From Mycobacterium sp. NS-7484 (GTDB taxonomy: Bacteria; Actinomycetota; Actinomycetes; Mycobacteriales; Mycobacteriaceae), in assembly GCF_001953975.1 (NCBI RefSeq), contig NZ_MBEJ01000016.1, positions 1 to 40,718 on the forward strand: DNA of 40,718 nt, in the 5' to 3' direction. Shown one piece after another: positions 1 to 9,685 of the stretch. The notes beneath the pieces are model-generated. The model saw nothing but the letters and a program-made list of their open reading frames with translations. It was not told where the DNA came from and did no database searches. The position numbers and the translations under genes are program-made. Positions within the stretch are counted from its first letter, which is position 1. Every line of letters begins with the position of its first letter.

Positions 1-754
1 GATCTACACCGACGTCGACGGTATCTTCACCGCCGACCCGCGCATCGTGCCCAACGCCCGCCACCTCGACACCGTCACCTTCGAGGAAATGCTGGAGATG
101 GCGGCGTGCGGGGCCAAGGTGCTCATGCTGCGCTGCGTCGAATACGCCCGCCGGTACAACGTTCCGATTCACGTGCGGTCGTCGTACTCGGACAAACCCG
201 GCACCATCGTCAAAGGATCGATCGAGGACATCCCCATGGAAGACGCCCTTCTGACCGGAGTAGCCCACGACCGCGGGGAGGCCAAGGTCACCGTGGTGGG
301 CGTGCCCGACGTACCCGGCTACGCCGCCCGGGTGTTCCGCGCCGTCGCCGACGCCGACGTGAACATCGACATGGTGCTGCAGAACATCTCCAAGGTGGAG
401 GACGGCAAGACCGACATCACCTTCACCTGCCCCATGGACAACGGACCGGGCGCGGTGCAGAAGCTGACCTCGCTGCAGGACGAGATCGGCTTCAGCCAGG
501 TGCTGTACGACGATCACATCGGCAAGGTCTCGTTGGTCGGTGCGGGTATGCGCAGCCATCCCGGCGTCACCGCGAAGTTCTGCGAGTCGCTGGCCGAGGC
601 CGGGGTCAACATCGATCTGATCTCCACCTCCGAGATCCGCATCTCGGTGCTGGTCAAGGACACCGACCTGGACACCGCCGTGTCCGCACTGCACGAGGCC
701 TTCGGTCTTGGTGGCGATGACCAGGCGGTCGTCTACGGCGGGACAGGGCGATAG
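1..754 (+). CDS. ask: Aspartokinase, 3' part (start lies before the window)
   Basis: Aspartokinase phosphorylates L-aspartate, the first step towards lysine, diaminopimelate, threonine and methionine. The reading frame is already open at base 2 and reads [13 protein letters not shown], the conserved end of the kinase domain (nucleotide-binding part). Two ACT domains follow (about bases 270-500 and 520-740), the usual site of lysine/threonine feedback control. An in-frame ATG at 236 ([13 protein letters not shown]) sits just before the ACT domains. Actinobacterial ask genes are known to make a separate regulatory beta subunit from an internal start of this kind, so 236-754 may also be translated alone (inference). 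asd follows after 33 bases, the classical mycobacterial ask-asd operon. The family assignment is secure; only the 5' end is missing. Confidence 0.96.
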   Translation, partial: IYTDVDGIFTADPRIVPNARHLDTVTFEEMLEMAACGAKVLMLRCVEYARRYNVPIHVRSSYSDKPGTIVKGSIEDIPMEDALLTGVAHDRGEAKVTVVGVPDVPGYAARVFRAVADADVNIDMVLQNISKVEDGKTDITFTCPMDNGPGAVQKLTSLQDEIGFSQVLYDDHIGKVSLVGAGMRSHPGVTAKFCESLAEAGVNIDLISTSEIRISVLVKDTDLDTAVSALHEAFGLGGDDQAVVYGGTGR

Positions 755-1822
<1,068 letters not shown>

Positions 1823-1827
1823 ACCCC

Positions 1828-2946
1828 TTGCGCCGAAACCGCATTCCAACAGGCGTTCTCTCGGTTTTTCTCTGTTGGAATGCCATTTCGGCGGTGCCTG
1901 AGGCGGCTGCCGACGCGGGGGTGTCGCCGTTGGCTCCCGGACAGGTTCTGCGGATCGGGCCGAGCGCCGGAACCGGTACTCCCACGCGCGATTACGGTAT
2001 CGGCGCCACCGACCTGTGTGAGTTCATGGAGTTCCCCAGCCGCGTGCTGCAGGTCTGCGGGGACAGCTTCGCCGGCCAAGCCGTCGGCTTCGGCGGCTGG
2101 TATTCACCGGTGGCCCTGCACGTCGATGCCGATTCGATCGACGACCCGGCCGGGGTGCGGTACCGCGGCGTCAGCGGGGTGGACAAACCACTGCTGGCCG
2201 ATGCGGCCCCGCCCGGTTCCTCCCAGTTGCCTGCCGGTGTGGTGTCGATCAACCGCGAGAACTACATGTTGGTGACGACCACCTACAACCTCAAGCCGTA
2301 CAGTTCCCGGCTGGTGAAAGCCGATGCGGCCCGGCCCAATTGGCCGACGGTGCCCGGTTCGGTGCGGGAGGCGAAGTTTTCCGGTGGCGCCCAGTCGCAG
2401 ATCACCGGCTACTACGACCCGATCCCGGCCCCGGACTCTCCGAGTGGATGGGTCTACATCGTGGCGAACAACTTCGACCGCAGCAGCCCGCCGTTCCTCT
2501 ACCGATCCACACCGCAGACGTTCACCGATCGGGCCGGCTGGCAGGGCTGGTCGGCCACCGGCGGGTGGGGCAAGCCTCCGACGGCGTTGTTCCCCGACCG
2601 GGTGGGGGAGATGAGCATCCGGCAGATCGACGGCAAGCCCGTGCTGTCGTATTTCAACGCCACCACCGGGAATATGGAAGTGCGGGTCGCCTACGACCCG
2701 ACCGGACTCGGCGCGGCGCCGGTGACCACGGTGGTGTTCGCCAGTGCCTGGCCGGACCCGGTCGAATCCCTGCCCCCGCCGGAGATCAACCAGTTGGCCC
2801 AGCCCTACGGCGGCTACATCTCACCGGGGTCCACGCTCGATTACGTACGTGTCTTCGTCAGCCAGTGGAACACCATGGCCCGCGGCGGCTCGCCTTATCG
2901 GGTGATCCAATACGCGGTGAATCCGTTCAAGCCGTGGGAGCTATAG
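1828..2946 (+). CDS. Secreted DUF4185-domain protein
   Basis: A 372-residue protein with a DUF4185-like region covering most of its length. From memory it corresponds to the M. tuberculosis gene between asd and the proline-rich protein gene (Rv3707c position). Read from a TTG at 1828, the first 28 residues form a plausible export signal: basic MRRNR, a hydrophobic stretch, then an AxA-type cleavage region near AVPEAAADA. The mature part is rich in Trp, Tyr, Gly and Pro, with repeated SPLY/YDP-like segments typical of a five-blade propeller-like fold (inference). No catalytic residues can be assigned. The start is uncertain because the TTG and signal sequence lie in the hairpin at 1831-1893, and no other in-frame start would leave a signal peptide. 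Function unknown, probably cell-envelope. Confidence 0.75.
   Translation: MRRNRIPTGVLSVFLCWNAISAVPEAAADAGVSPLAPGQVLRIGPSAGTGTPTRDYGIGATDLCEFMEFPSRVLQVCGDSFAGQAVGFGGWYSPVALHVDADSIDDPAGVRYRGVSGVDKPLLADAAPPGSSQLPAGVVSINRENYMLVTTTYNLKPYSSRLVKADAARPNWPTVPGSVREAKFSGGAQSQITGYYDPIPAPDSPSGWVYIVANNFDRSSPPFLYRSTPQTFTDRAGWQGWSATGGWGKPPTALFPDRVGEMSIRQIDGKPVLSYFNATTGNMEVRVAYDPTGLGAAPVTTVVFASAWPDPVESLPPPEINQLAQPYGGYISPGSTLDYVRVFVSQWNTMARGGSPYRVIQYAVNPFKPWEL
1831..1893. repeat. 22-bp near-perfect inverted repeat after asd, inside the next gene's signal-peptide region
   Basis: Arms 1831-1852 and 1872-1893 are complementary at 20 of 22 positions (mismatches at 1839 and 1840 against 1885 and 1884). They are separated by a 19-base T-rich loop. 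The position nine bases after the asd stop suggests a terminator or an RNA hairpin controlling the next gene. It lies within the first 22 codons of the DUF4185 reading frame as called, which is unusual. Confidence 0.8.
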
Positions 2947-3112
2947 CTCGCTTTCCCGTCACACCTCTGCGCCGGTTTCTACCGCAGGGCTGTGGTGCGC
3001 GCCCGGGAGCGACCATGGTGCAGAAAAGGGCGACCGGTGTCCCGGGGCTTTCATAGCCGATTCATAGTCAATTCTTGATCGGCACCTCAGCAGCGCTTGC
3101 ATGCTCGTAGGT

Positions 3113-3577
3113 ATGACTGACACACCCCCTCCGCCCGATCCTGCGACCGAGCCGGTGGGCGCAGCCGAACCGGTCGCGGTCACGCCGGCACCGGTGGCGG
3201 CCCAACCTGTCGAGAAAAAATCCAGCCGCCTGTTCCAGGCACTTGCCTGGGTGGGCATCGCCGCCGGCATCGTCTTCATCGTCGCCGTGGTCTTCAGCAT
3301 CGGCTTCTGTCTCGGTGCCCACTCCGACGGCCATCACCACCGCGGCGGCCACGATCGCGGCGGGATGATGACGTTCCACCACGGCGGACCAGGCGGTGGA
3401 CCGGGGCAGATGGGACCGGGACGTCACATGATGCCGCCGTTCGGCCCCGGAGGTCCCGGAGGACCCGGCGCGTTCGGCCCTGGCGGACCCGGCGGCCCCG
3501 GTTGGGGGCCTGGCCCGGGTAACGGATCGGAGCGTCCTGAGACGCCGCCCACTCCGACCCCGCCGGCGCGACCATAA
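3113..3577 (+). CDS. Single-TM protein with His/Met/Gly/Pro-rich outer tail
   Basis: A 154-residue protein with no recognisable catalytic domain. Residues 1-38 are Pro/Ala/Glu-rich, residues 43-67 form one membrane helix, and the rest is low-complexity and rich in Gly and Pro. The segment right after the helix is His- and Met-rich (HHH at 74-76, MM at 85-86, HH at 89-90, HMM at 105-107). ATG 3113 (MTDTPPPPDP) is preferred over 3101 because GTAGG lies just before it. From memory it sits where the proline-rich gene Rv3706c lies in M. tuberculosis. It stands directly upstream of a Fur regulator, so a metal-binding role is a reasonable inference, but nothing proves it. Confidence 0.8.
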   Translation: MTDTPPPPDPATEPVGAAEPVAVTPAPVAAQPVEKKSSRLFQALAWVGIAAGIVFIVAVVFSIGFCLGAHSDGHHHRGGHDRGGMMTFHHGGPGGGPGQMGPGRHMMPPFGPGGPGGPGAFGPGGPGGPGWGPGPGNGSERPETPPTPTPPARP

Positions 3578-3590
3578 TCACACCCTGCTC

Positions 3591-3621
3591 TTTTGGATTG
3601 ACTCCAAAAAGTGCGCATACT
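3591..3621 (+). promoter_or_regulatory. Fur operator and leaderless promoter of the fur gene
   Basis: A perfect 7-bp inverted repeat, TTTTGGA-TTGAC-TCCAAAA (3591-3609), lies in front of fur in otherwise GC-rich DNA. It overlaps a possible -35 (TTGGAT, 3593-3598) that is 17 bases from a -10 (CATACT, 3616-3621). The start codon at 3628 is about 7 bases after the -10, so the transcript would be leaderless. AT-rich palindromes at this place are the known autoregulatory FurA operators of mycobacteria; binding here is inferred. Confidence 0.7.
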
Positions 3622-3627
3622 GGAACC

Positions 3628-4068
3628 GTGACCACGGTGCATGAACACGACCCCAAGGCCCTGTTGCGGGCCGCAGGGTTGCGCGTGACGGCACCGCGGG
3701 TCACGGTTCTCCAGGTTCTGGCCGATCATCCGCATTCGACTGCAGACGATGTGGCCGGTCTGGCCCGCGAAACCCTCGGTTCGGTCTCCACCCAGGCCAT
3801 CTATGACGTGCTGCGGGCCTGCGTGAACGCGGGTCTGGTGCGTCGTATCGAACCTGCCGGCTCCTCTGCCCGGTATGAGACCCGCGCCGGCGACAATCAC
3901 CATCACCTGGTGTGCCGGGTGTGTGGCACCGTGGCCGACGTGGACTGCGCCGTCGGCGACACCCCCTGCCTCGAGCCTTCTGATCTGGCCGGCTTCGCGG
4001 TCGACGAGGCCGAGGTGGTGTTCTGGGGCATCTGCGCCGATTGCCAGGGTGCCTCCGTCCCCAACTAG
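3628..4068 (+). CDS. furA: Fur-family metalloregulator (FurA type)
   Basis: A 146-residue repressor that senses iron/peroxide or another metal. Residues 10-85 form the winged helix, with the recognition-helix segment VSTQAIYDVLRA at 53-64. Residues 90-93 (NHHH) begin the metal/dimer domain, with CxxC pairs at Cys96/Cys99 and Cys136/Cys139 for structural zinc. The GTG at 3628 is chosen because a -10 sits 7 bases before it and the homologous start lies here. The gene resembles the mycobacterial FurA of the furA-katG operon (ARYE-RxGDNHHHxVCRxCG), but no katG follows; the next gene is a lipoprotein beyond a terminator hairpin. M. smegmatis carries a similar extra fur gene near its egt locus (from memory). 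Target genes unknown; self-regulation is likely. Confidence 0.93.
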   Translation: MTTVHEHDPKALLRAAGLRVTAPRVTVLQVLADHPHSTADDVAGLARETLGSVSTQAIYDVLRACVNAGLVRRIEPAGSSARYETRAGDNHHHLVCRVCGTVADVDCAVGDTPCLEPSDLAGFAVDEAEVVFWGICADCQGASVPN

Positions 4069-4087
4069 ACAACTCTGCAGCCCCAGA

Positions 4088-4120
4088 CGCCCCGGTCACT
4101 TCCCCTTGGTGACCGGGGCG
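4088..4120 (+). terminator. Terminator hairpin after fur
   Basis: A perfect 12-bp GC-rich stem, CGCCCCGGTCAC (4088-4099) with its complement at 4109-4120, has a 9-base loop. It lies 20 bases after the fur stop and is followed by a short CTTTTC run. It separates fur from the lipoprotein gene. Confidence 0.8.
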
Positions 4121-4189
4121 CCCGGCTTTTCGACCCGGTGTGCCCAAGCCCTGGGCGCGTCATGGGGAAACGTGAGATTCTCGCTAACC

Positions 4190-4711
4190 ATGACCCGCAA
4201 ACGGCTTCTGGTCGCCGCGCTGCTCGCAGTGGCGGCGCTGACGGCCGGGTGCGGCATGGGTGGAAAAGCCCCAGAGCGCAGCGCGGCCATGGTCTTCTCG
4301 GTCGGCGATTGCGTCAGCGTCCCGGCCACCACGCCGGCCGCGCCCGCGGTGTCCCGCGCCGCCAAGGTGTCCTGCGGAGTCGACCCGAGTTACACCGTCG
4401 GAGCCATCGCCGACGCCACCGGGGCCTGCCCGAGCGCCGAATATCAGCATCTACCGGCCGAGGGCGCCGATCCGTCGACCGCGCGGCTGTGCCTGGTGCC
4501 GAACCTGGTGGCCGATCACTGCTATGAACTGGGTCTGCCGGCGGGGCTGGTCGAACTGGCCAATTGCACCGATCGGGGCGCCGGCGTCATGGTCCAGGTG
4601 ACCCGGCGCCTGGACGTGCGGGACGGGTCGGCCTGTTCTGCCGAGACGGGCCACCACGCCTGGCCGTACCCGTCACCGGCCCGCACCTATTGCACGCGGA
4701 CGGTGTACTGA
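4190..4711 (+). CDS. Putative lipoprotein of unknown function (LppU-like)
   Basis: A 173-residue exported lipoprotein. The N-terminus MTRKRLLVAALLAVAALTAGC has a basic start, a hydrophobic core and a lipobox LTAGC with Cys21 as the acylation site. The mature part holds about eight cysteines, probably disulfide-bonded outside the membrane, in a layout like that of small LppU-type lipoproteins (VGDCV near residue 40 and paired Cys up to the end, CTRTVY). ATG 4190 is the only start that yields the signal. Upstream AGATTC with spacing to ATG suggests a leaderless or very short leader. It is followed 5 bases later by another exported protein gene, so the two probably form an operon. Function unknown. 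Confidence 0.82.
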   Translation: MTRKRLLVAALLAVAALTAGCGMGGKAPERSAAMVFSVGDCVSVPATTPAAPAVSRAAKVSCGVDPSYTVGAIADATGACPSAEYQHLPAEGADPSTARLCLVPNLVADHCYELGLPAGLVELANCTDRGAGVMVQVTRRLDVRDGSACSAETGHHAWPYPSPARTYCTRTVY

Positions 4712-4716
4712 CTGGC

Positions 4717-5370
4717 ATGATCGTGGGCATGCGTGCCCTGACTGTCGGTTTCGGGCTGGCCGGTCTTGCGCTGGCGTTGGCTGCACCTGCCGGTGCGCGT
4801 CCCTCGGATCCGGGTGTGGTGTCCTACGCGGTCATGCCCAAGGGTTCGGTGGGCAACATCATCGGTGCCCCGATGGGGTGGGAGGACCAATTCACCGCCC
4901 CGTTCCAGGGGTTCTCGGTGGACATCCCGGTGTGCAACAACTGGGCGGACATCGGCCTGCCCGAGGTGTTCAACGATCCGGACCTTGCCTCGTTCAACGG
5001 CGCCACCACTCAGACCGCGGCCGACGATCAGAACCACTACGTCAAGCAGGCGATCGGTGTGTTCGCCACACCGGAGGCTGCCGACCGGGCATTCCACCGC
5101 GTGGTGGACCGCACCAACGGCTGCTCGGGGCAGACCACCGCGATGCACCTGGACAACTTCGTCACGCAGGTGTGGACGTTCACCGGTGGCGCGGTCGGCG
5201 ATACCAACGCCGACTGGGTCAAACAGGAAGCCGGAACCGACCGGCGCTGTTTCAACACCACCCGCAAACGGGAGAACGTGCTGCTGCAAGCCAAGGTATG
5301 CCAATCCGGCAACGGCGGCCCCGCGGTCAACGTCCTGGCCGGTGCGATGCAGAACACGCTGGGGCAGTGA
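4717..5370 (+). CDS. Exported PknH-like extracellular sensor-domain protein
   Basis: A 217-residue secreted protein. Residues 1-27 form a Sec signal peptide ending near PAGARPSDPG. The remaining approximately 190 residues match the pattern of the PknH-like extracellular domain (conserved Cys pairs such as VCNNW, NGCSGQ, RCFN and KVCQSGNGGPAVNVLAG). That domain occurs both on the mycobacterial kinase PknH and in free-standing envelope proteins; its ligand is not settled. From memory this is the Rv3705c position, next to egtA. Two starts are possible, ATG 4717 and ATG 4729; neither has a good ribosome-binding site, and both keep the signal peptide. A link to ergothioneine synthesis is not shown by sequence. 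Confidence 0.85.
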   Translation: MIVGMRALTVGFGLAGLALALAAPAGARPSDPGVVSYAVMPKGSVGNIIGAPMGWEDQFTAPFQGFSVDIPVCNNWADIGLPEVFNDPDLASFNGATTQTAADDQNHYVKQAIGVFATPEAADRAFHRVVDRTNGCSGQTTAMHLDNFVTQVWTFTGGAVGDTNADWVKQEAGTDRRCFNTTRKRENVLLQAKVCQSGNGGPAVNVLAGAMQNTLGQ

Positions 5371-5443
5371 ACATGTCGGTCCGATCTGGATGATGGAACA
5401 GAACCGAGCCGTTTGATAGCGGTGAGGATCGGGAGGTGGCGCC

Positions 5444-6715
5444 ATGGCAGTACCCGTGTGGACTGATGCCTCTGGCCTGTCTCCTGTCGAGTTCACCAGT
5501 GCCGAACATGCCGCGGCGTACATCGAGGCCCGCTGTCTCGACGACGGCCCGCTCGGACAGGTCGGCCTGGAGATCGAGGCGCACTGCTTCGACCTCGACA
5601 ACCCGTCGCGCCGCCCGGGCTGGGAGGAGCTGTCCGCAGTCATCGCCTCGGCACCGGCCATGCCGGGTGGCAGCCGGATCACCGTCGAACCCGGCGGTGC
5701 GGTCGAACTGTCCGGACCACCGGCCGACGGCGCGTCAGCGGCCGTGGCCGCGCTGCAGGCTGACCGCACCGTGTTGCGCGCGACATTCGCCCGCCACGGT
5801 CTGGGCCTGGTGCTGCTGGGCGCCGATCCGGTGCGGCCCACCCAGCGCGTCAACCCCGGCCCGCGGTATCAGGCCATGGAGGCGTTCTTCGCAGCAAGCG
5901 GGTCCGCCGAGGCCGGCGCGGCGATGATGACCTCGACCGCGTCGGTGCAGGTGAACCTCGACGCCGGCCCGCGGGACGGCTGGGCCCGACGGGTTCGGCT
6001 CGCGCATGCCCTCGGCCCGACGATGATCGCCATCACGGCCAATTCGCCGATGCTCGGCGGCGAGTTCACGGGTTGGAAGTCCACCCGGCAGCGGGTGTGG
6101 GGTCAGCTGGACGCGGCGCGCTGCGGGCCGGTGCTGGGTGCCGACGGTGACGCCCCGGCCAGTGACTGGGCGCGCTACGCGCTGCGCGCGCCGGTGATGT
6201 TGGTCAACAGCCCCGATGCCGTTCCGGTGACCAATTGGGTTCCGTTCGCCGACTGGGCCGACGGACGCGCCGTACTCGGCGGCCGCCGTCCCACCGAAGC
6301 TGATCTCGAATACCACCTGACCACGTTGTTCCCGCCGGTACGGCCGCGTCGCTGGCTGGAGATCCGTTACCTCGACAGCGTCCCCGACGCCCTGTGGCCG
6401 GCGGTGGTCTTCATGCTGACCACGCTGCTCGACGATCCGGACGCCGCTGCGATTGCCGAGGAGGCGACGGCTCCGGTGGCCACCGCCTGGGACCGGGCCG
6501 CGCGGATCGGACTGGGGGATCGACGGTTGCAGGAATCTGCGCTGAGCTGCGTGTCGGCTGCCGCGCAGCGGGCTCCGACGGAACTCGCGGAATCGATGGC
6601 ACGGTTGACGCGTTCGGTCCAACAGGGGCGGTGCCCGGCCGACGATTTCGCCGATCACGTGGTGGGGCACGGGATCGTCTCTGCGATGAGCCAACTGGTG
6701 AAAGGCGAGCTTTGA
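5444..6715 (+). CDS. egtA: Glutamate--cysteine ligase of ergothioneine synthesis
   Basis: Makes gamma-glutamylcysteine from glutamate and cysteine with ATP; this is the sulfur donor that EgtB joins to hercynine. The 423-residue product has the GCS2-type fold, with the [11 protein letters not shown] metal/nucleotide-binding strand at about residues 43-53 and the [12 protein letters not shown] strand in the middle of the protein. Start ATG 5444 follows GGAGGT (5432-5437) with a 6-base gap, the best ribosome-binding site in this operon. It is the first gene of egtABCDE and its stop overlaps the egtB start. M. tuberculosis gshA/Rv3704c is the direct counterpart (from memory). Confidence 0.95.
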   Translation: MAVPVWTDASGLSPVEFTSAEHAAAYIEARCLDDGPLGQVGLEIEAHCFDLDNPSRRPGWEELSAVIASAPAMPGGSRITVEPGGAVELSGPPADGASAAVAALQADRTVLRATFARHGLGLVLLGADPVRPTQRVNPGPRYQAMEAFFAASGSAEAGAAMMTSTASVQVNLDAGPRDGWARRVRLAHALGPTMIAITANSPMLGGEFTGWKSTRQRVWGQLDAARCGPVLGADGDAPASDWARYALRAPVMLVNSPDAVPVTNWVPFADWADGRAVLGGRRPTEADLEYHLTTLFPPVRPRRWLEIRYLDSVPDALWPAVVFMLTTLLDDPDAAAIAEEATAPVATAWDRAARIGLGDRRLQESALSCVSAAAQRAPTELAESMARLTRSVQQGRCPADDFADHVVGHGIVSAMSQLVKGEL

Positions 6716-8031
6716 GCACACGCGAGATGCTGGCGCAGCAGCTCACCCGCGCGCGGGACCGCACGCTACGCCTGGTCGACTTCGACGATGCCGAACTGCA
6801 CCGCCAGTACAGCCCGCTGATGAGCCCGCTGGTGTGGGATCTCGCCCACATCGGCCAGCAGGAGGAGTTGTGGCTGCTGCGCGGCGGCGCGACGGACCGC
6901 CCGGGCCTGCTGTCTCCGGAGGTGGACCGGCTCTACGACGCCTTCGTGCACTCACGGGCCAGCCGCGTGGATCTACCCCTCCTGCCGCCCACCGATGCCC
7001 GCACATACTGCGCGACAGTGCGATCAAAAGCCTTGGACGCCTTGGACGTTCTCGACCCCGATGACTGCGGCTTCAACTTCGCCCTGGTGATCAGCCACGA
7101 AAATCAGCACGACGAAACCATGCTGCAGGCATTGAATCTGCGGGCCGGCCCGCCGTTGCTGGATCGCGGTGCCGCGCTGCCGGCAGGCCGGCCCGGGCTG
7201 GCCGGTACATCCGTGTTGATCCCCGGCGGTCCGTTCGTGCTCGGCGTGGACGAACTGACCGAACCGTATTCACTGGACAACGAGCGGCCACCGCATGTCG
7301 TGGACGTTCCCAGCTTCTATATCGGCCGGGTACCGGTGACCAACGCCGAATGGCGCGAGTTCATCGACGACGGTGGCTATCAGCAACGGCGGTGGTGGTC
7401 GGAGCGTGGGTGGGCGCATCTGCGGGAGGCGGGCTTGTCCGCGCCGCAGTTCTGGGGCCCGGACCACACGCGGACCCGCTTCGGCCACGTCGAGACCATC
7501 CCGACCGACGAACCGGTCCAACACGTCAGCTTCTTCGAAGCCGAGGCGTATGCCGCCTGGGCGGGCGCCCGGCTGCCCACCGAGATTGAATGGGAGAAGG
7601 CCAGTGCCTGGGACCCGGTGGCCGGTTCTCGCCGCCGATTCCCCTGGGGTGCAACCGAACCCACCGCGGCGGTGGCCAACCTCGGCGGTGAGGCGCGTCG
7701 GCCCGCGCCGGTGGGGGCCTACCCGGCCGGTGCGTCGGCCTACGGCGTCGAGCAGATGCTGGGCGATGTGTGGGAGTGGACCACCTCGCCGTTGCGGCCG
7801 TGGCCCGGCTTCACCCCCATGGTGTACGACCGCTACACCGAACCCTTCTTCGAAGGTAATGGGGCCGGTGACTACCGCGTCCTGCGTGGCGGCTCATGGG
7901 CGGTGTCCGCCGACATCCTGCGGCCCAGCTTCCGCAACTGGGATCACCCGGTCCGGCGCCAGATCTTCTCCGGCGTGCGCTTGGCCTGGGACGCCGGCGA
8001 TGAGCCGCTTGCGCGAAGAAAATTCAGCTGA
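6712..8031 (+). CDS. egtB: Hercynine oxygenase (gamma-glutamyl hercynylcysteine sulfoxide synthase)
   Basis: A non-haem iron enzyme that uses O2 to couple hercynine with gamma-glutamylcysteine, giving the sulfoxide. The 439-residue product has an N-terminal DinB-like four-helix domain and a C-terminal FGE-sulfatase domain. The three iron ligands are visible as His46 (LAHIGQQEE) and His129/His133 (HENQHDE), the same spacing as in characterised EgtB. The C-terminal GDVWEWT and VLRGGSW motifs are typical of the FGE fold. TTG 6712 is chosen: it overlaps the egtA stop (TTGA) and aligns with known EgtB N-termini; ATG 6727 is the alternative. Its stop overlaps the egtC start (TGATG). Confidence 0.95.
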   Translation: MSTREMLAQQLTRARDRTLRLVDFDDAELHRQYSPLMSPLVWDLAHIGQQEELWLLRGGATDRPGLLSPEVDRLYDAFVHSRASRVDLPLLPPTDARTYCATVRSKALDALDVLDPDDCGFNFALVISHENQHDETMLQALNLRAGPPLLDRGAALPAGRPGLAGTSVLIPGGPFVLGVDELTEPYSLDNERPPHVVDVPSFYIGRVPVTNAEWREFIDDGGYQQRRWWSERGWAHLREAGLSAPQFWGPDHTRTRFGHVETIPTDEPVQHVSFFEAEAYAAWAGARLPTEIEWEKASAWDPVAGSRRRFPWGATEPTAAVANLGGEARRPAPVGAYPAGASAYGVEQMLGDVWEWTTSPLRPWPGFTPMVYDRYTEPFFEGNGAGDYRVLRGGSWAVSADILRPSFRNWDHPVRRQIFSGVRLAWDAGDEPLARRKFS

Positions 8032-8723
8032 TGTGCCGGCATCTCGGATGGCTCGGCGCGCCGCGTTCGGTGTCGTCTCTGGTATTGGATCCCCCGCAGG
8101 GCCTGCTGGTGCAGTCCTATGCCCCGCGCCGGCAGAAGCACGGTCTGATGAACGCCGACGGTTGGGGCGCCGGATTTTTTGACCGTGGCGTGGCGCGCCG
8201 CTGGCGCAGTGAGAAGCCGCTGTGGGGTGATGCCTCGTTCGCCTCGGTGGCCCCGGCGTTGCGTAGTGAATGCGTGGTCGCCGCGGTGCGTTCGGCCACC
8301 ATCGGGATGCCGATCGAACCCTCGGCCTCGGCGCCGTTCACGGATGGCGAATGGTTGTTGTCGCACAACGGGATCGTGGACCGGGCGGTGTTGCCGCCCC
8401 GTTCGGTCGCCGAATCCACGGTGGACAGCGCGGTGTTGGCCGCCCTGATCTTCGAGCGGGGCCTGGACGTGCTCGGCGAGACGGTGGCCGAAGTCGGAGC
8501 CCTCGACCCGAACGCGCGGCTGAACATCCTGGCGGCCAACGGTTCCCGTATGGTGGCCACCACCTGGGGTGACACCTTGTCGATGCTACGACTGCCGGAC
8601 GGCGTCGTCCTGGCCAGCGAACCGTACGACGACGATCCGAACTGGTCGGACATCCCCGACCGGAATCTGGTCACCGTGGCCGGCTCTGACGTCGAGCTCA
8701 CACCTCTGAAAGGTTCGGTATGA
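8031..8723 (+). CDS. egtC: Gamma-glutamyl hercynylcysteine sulfoxide hydrolase
   Basis: Removes the gamma-glutamyl group to give hercynylcysteine sulfoxide. The 230-residue protein is an N-terminal-nucleophile amidotransferase: Met is removed to expose Cys2 (MCRHLGWLG), and the class II glutamine-amidotransferase motif [11 protein letters not shown] and the segment SHNGIVDR follow. Length and motifs fit EgtC fully. The start ATG 8031 overlaps the egtB stop by one base, and the stop overlaps egtD (ATGA), so translation is coupled. Confidence 0.96.
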   Translation: MCRHLGWLGAPRSVSSLVLDPPQGLLVQSYAPRRQKHGLMNADGWGAGFFDRGVARRWRSEKPLWGDASFASVAPALRSECVVAAVRSATIGMPIEPSASAPFTDGEWLLSHNGIVDRAVLPPRSVAESTVDSAVLAALIFERGLDVLGETVAEVGALDPNARLNILAANGSRMVATTWGDTLSMLRLPDGVVLASEPYDDDPNWSDIPDRNLVTVAGSDVELTPLKGSV

Positions 8724-9685
8724 CGCTCACCCTGTCCAACTATCTGGCCGCCGACTCGGCCGCCACCGCATTGCGTCGTGATGTGCGCGAGGGGCTGACC
8801 CAGTCACCGAAGACCCTGCCGCCCAAGTGGTTCTACGATGCCGTGGGCAGTGACCTGTTCGATCAGATCACCCGGCTGCCCGAGTACTACCCGACGCGCA
8901 CCGAGGCGCAGATCCTGCGGGAGCGCTCTGCGGAGATCGTCACCGCCGCCGGTGCCGACACATTGGTGGAGCTCGGCAGCGGAACCTCGGAGAAGACGCG
9001 GATGCTGCTCGACGCCATGCGCGAGGGTGGGCAGCTGCGCCGATTCATCCCGTTCGACGTCGACGCCGGCGTGCTGCGCACGGCGGGTGAGGCGATCGGG
9101 CACGAGTATCCGGGGGTGGAAATCAACGCCGTATGCGGTGATTTCGAGGAACATCTCGGGAAGATCCCGGCGGTGGGACGTCGGTTGGTGGCCTTTCTCG
9201 GGTCCACGATCGGCAACCTGACGCCGGGCCCGCGTGCGGAGTTCTTGGCGGCGCTCGCCGAGGCCATGCAACCGGGTGACAGCCTGTTGTTGGGCACCGA
9301 TCTGGTCAAGGACGCGGGCCGGTTGGTCCGTGCCTACGACGACAGCGCCGGCGTGACCGCCGCGTTCAACCGCAATGTGCTGTCGGTGGTGAACCGCGAG
9401 CTCGACGCTGACTTTGCGCTCGAGGCGTTCGAGCATGTGGCGAAGTGGAATGCTGCCGAGGAGCGCATCGAGATGTGGCTGCGCGCCTGTGCGCCGCAGC
9501 GGGTGCGGATCGCCGGTTTGGATCTCGACGTCGACTTCGCCGCCGGCGAGGAGATGTTGACCGAGGTGTCGTGCAAGTTCCGGGTTGACGGGGTAGCCGG
9601 CGAGGTGGCGAAAGCCGGTCTGCGGCAAACGCATTGGTGGACCGATGGCGCGGGAGACTTCGGCCTGTCCCTGGCGGTGAAATGA
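8720..9685 (+). CDS. egtD: Histidine N-alpha-methyltransferase (hercynine synthase)
   Basis: Adds three methyl groups from S-adenosylmethionine to the amino group of histidine, the first committed step of ergothioneine synthesis. The 321-residue product has the SAM-binding motif [11 protein letters not shown] (83-93). Residues described as histidine/substrate contacts in mycobacterial EgtD are all present at the same numbers: Tyr39, Tyr56, Asn166, Tyr206, Met252, Glu282 and Ser284. That makes the assignment and the N-terminus very firm. The ATG at 8720 overlaps the egtC stop, and the egtE ATG at 9682 overlaps this stop. Confidence 0.97.
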   Translation: MTLTLSNYLAADSAATALRRDVREGLTQSPKTLPPKWFYDAVGSDLFDQITRLPEYYPTRTEAQILRERSAEIVTAAGADTLVELGSGTSEKTRMLLDAMREGGQLRRFIPFDVDAGVLRTAGEAIGHEYPGVEINAVCGDFEEHLGKIPAVGRRLVAFLGSTIGNLTPGPRAEFLAALAEAMQPGDSLLLGTDLVKDAGRLVRAYDDSAGVTAAFNRNVLSVVNRELDADFALEAFEHVAKWNAAEERIEMWLRACAPQRVRIAGLDLDVDFAAGEEMLTEVSCKFRVDGVAGEVAKAGLRQTHWWTDGAGDFGLSLAVK

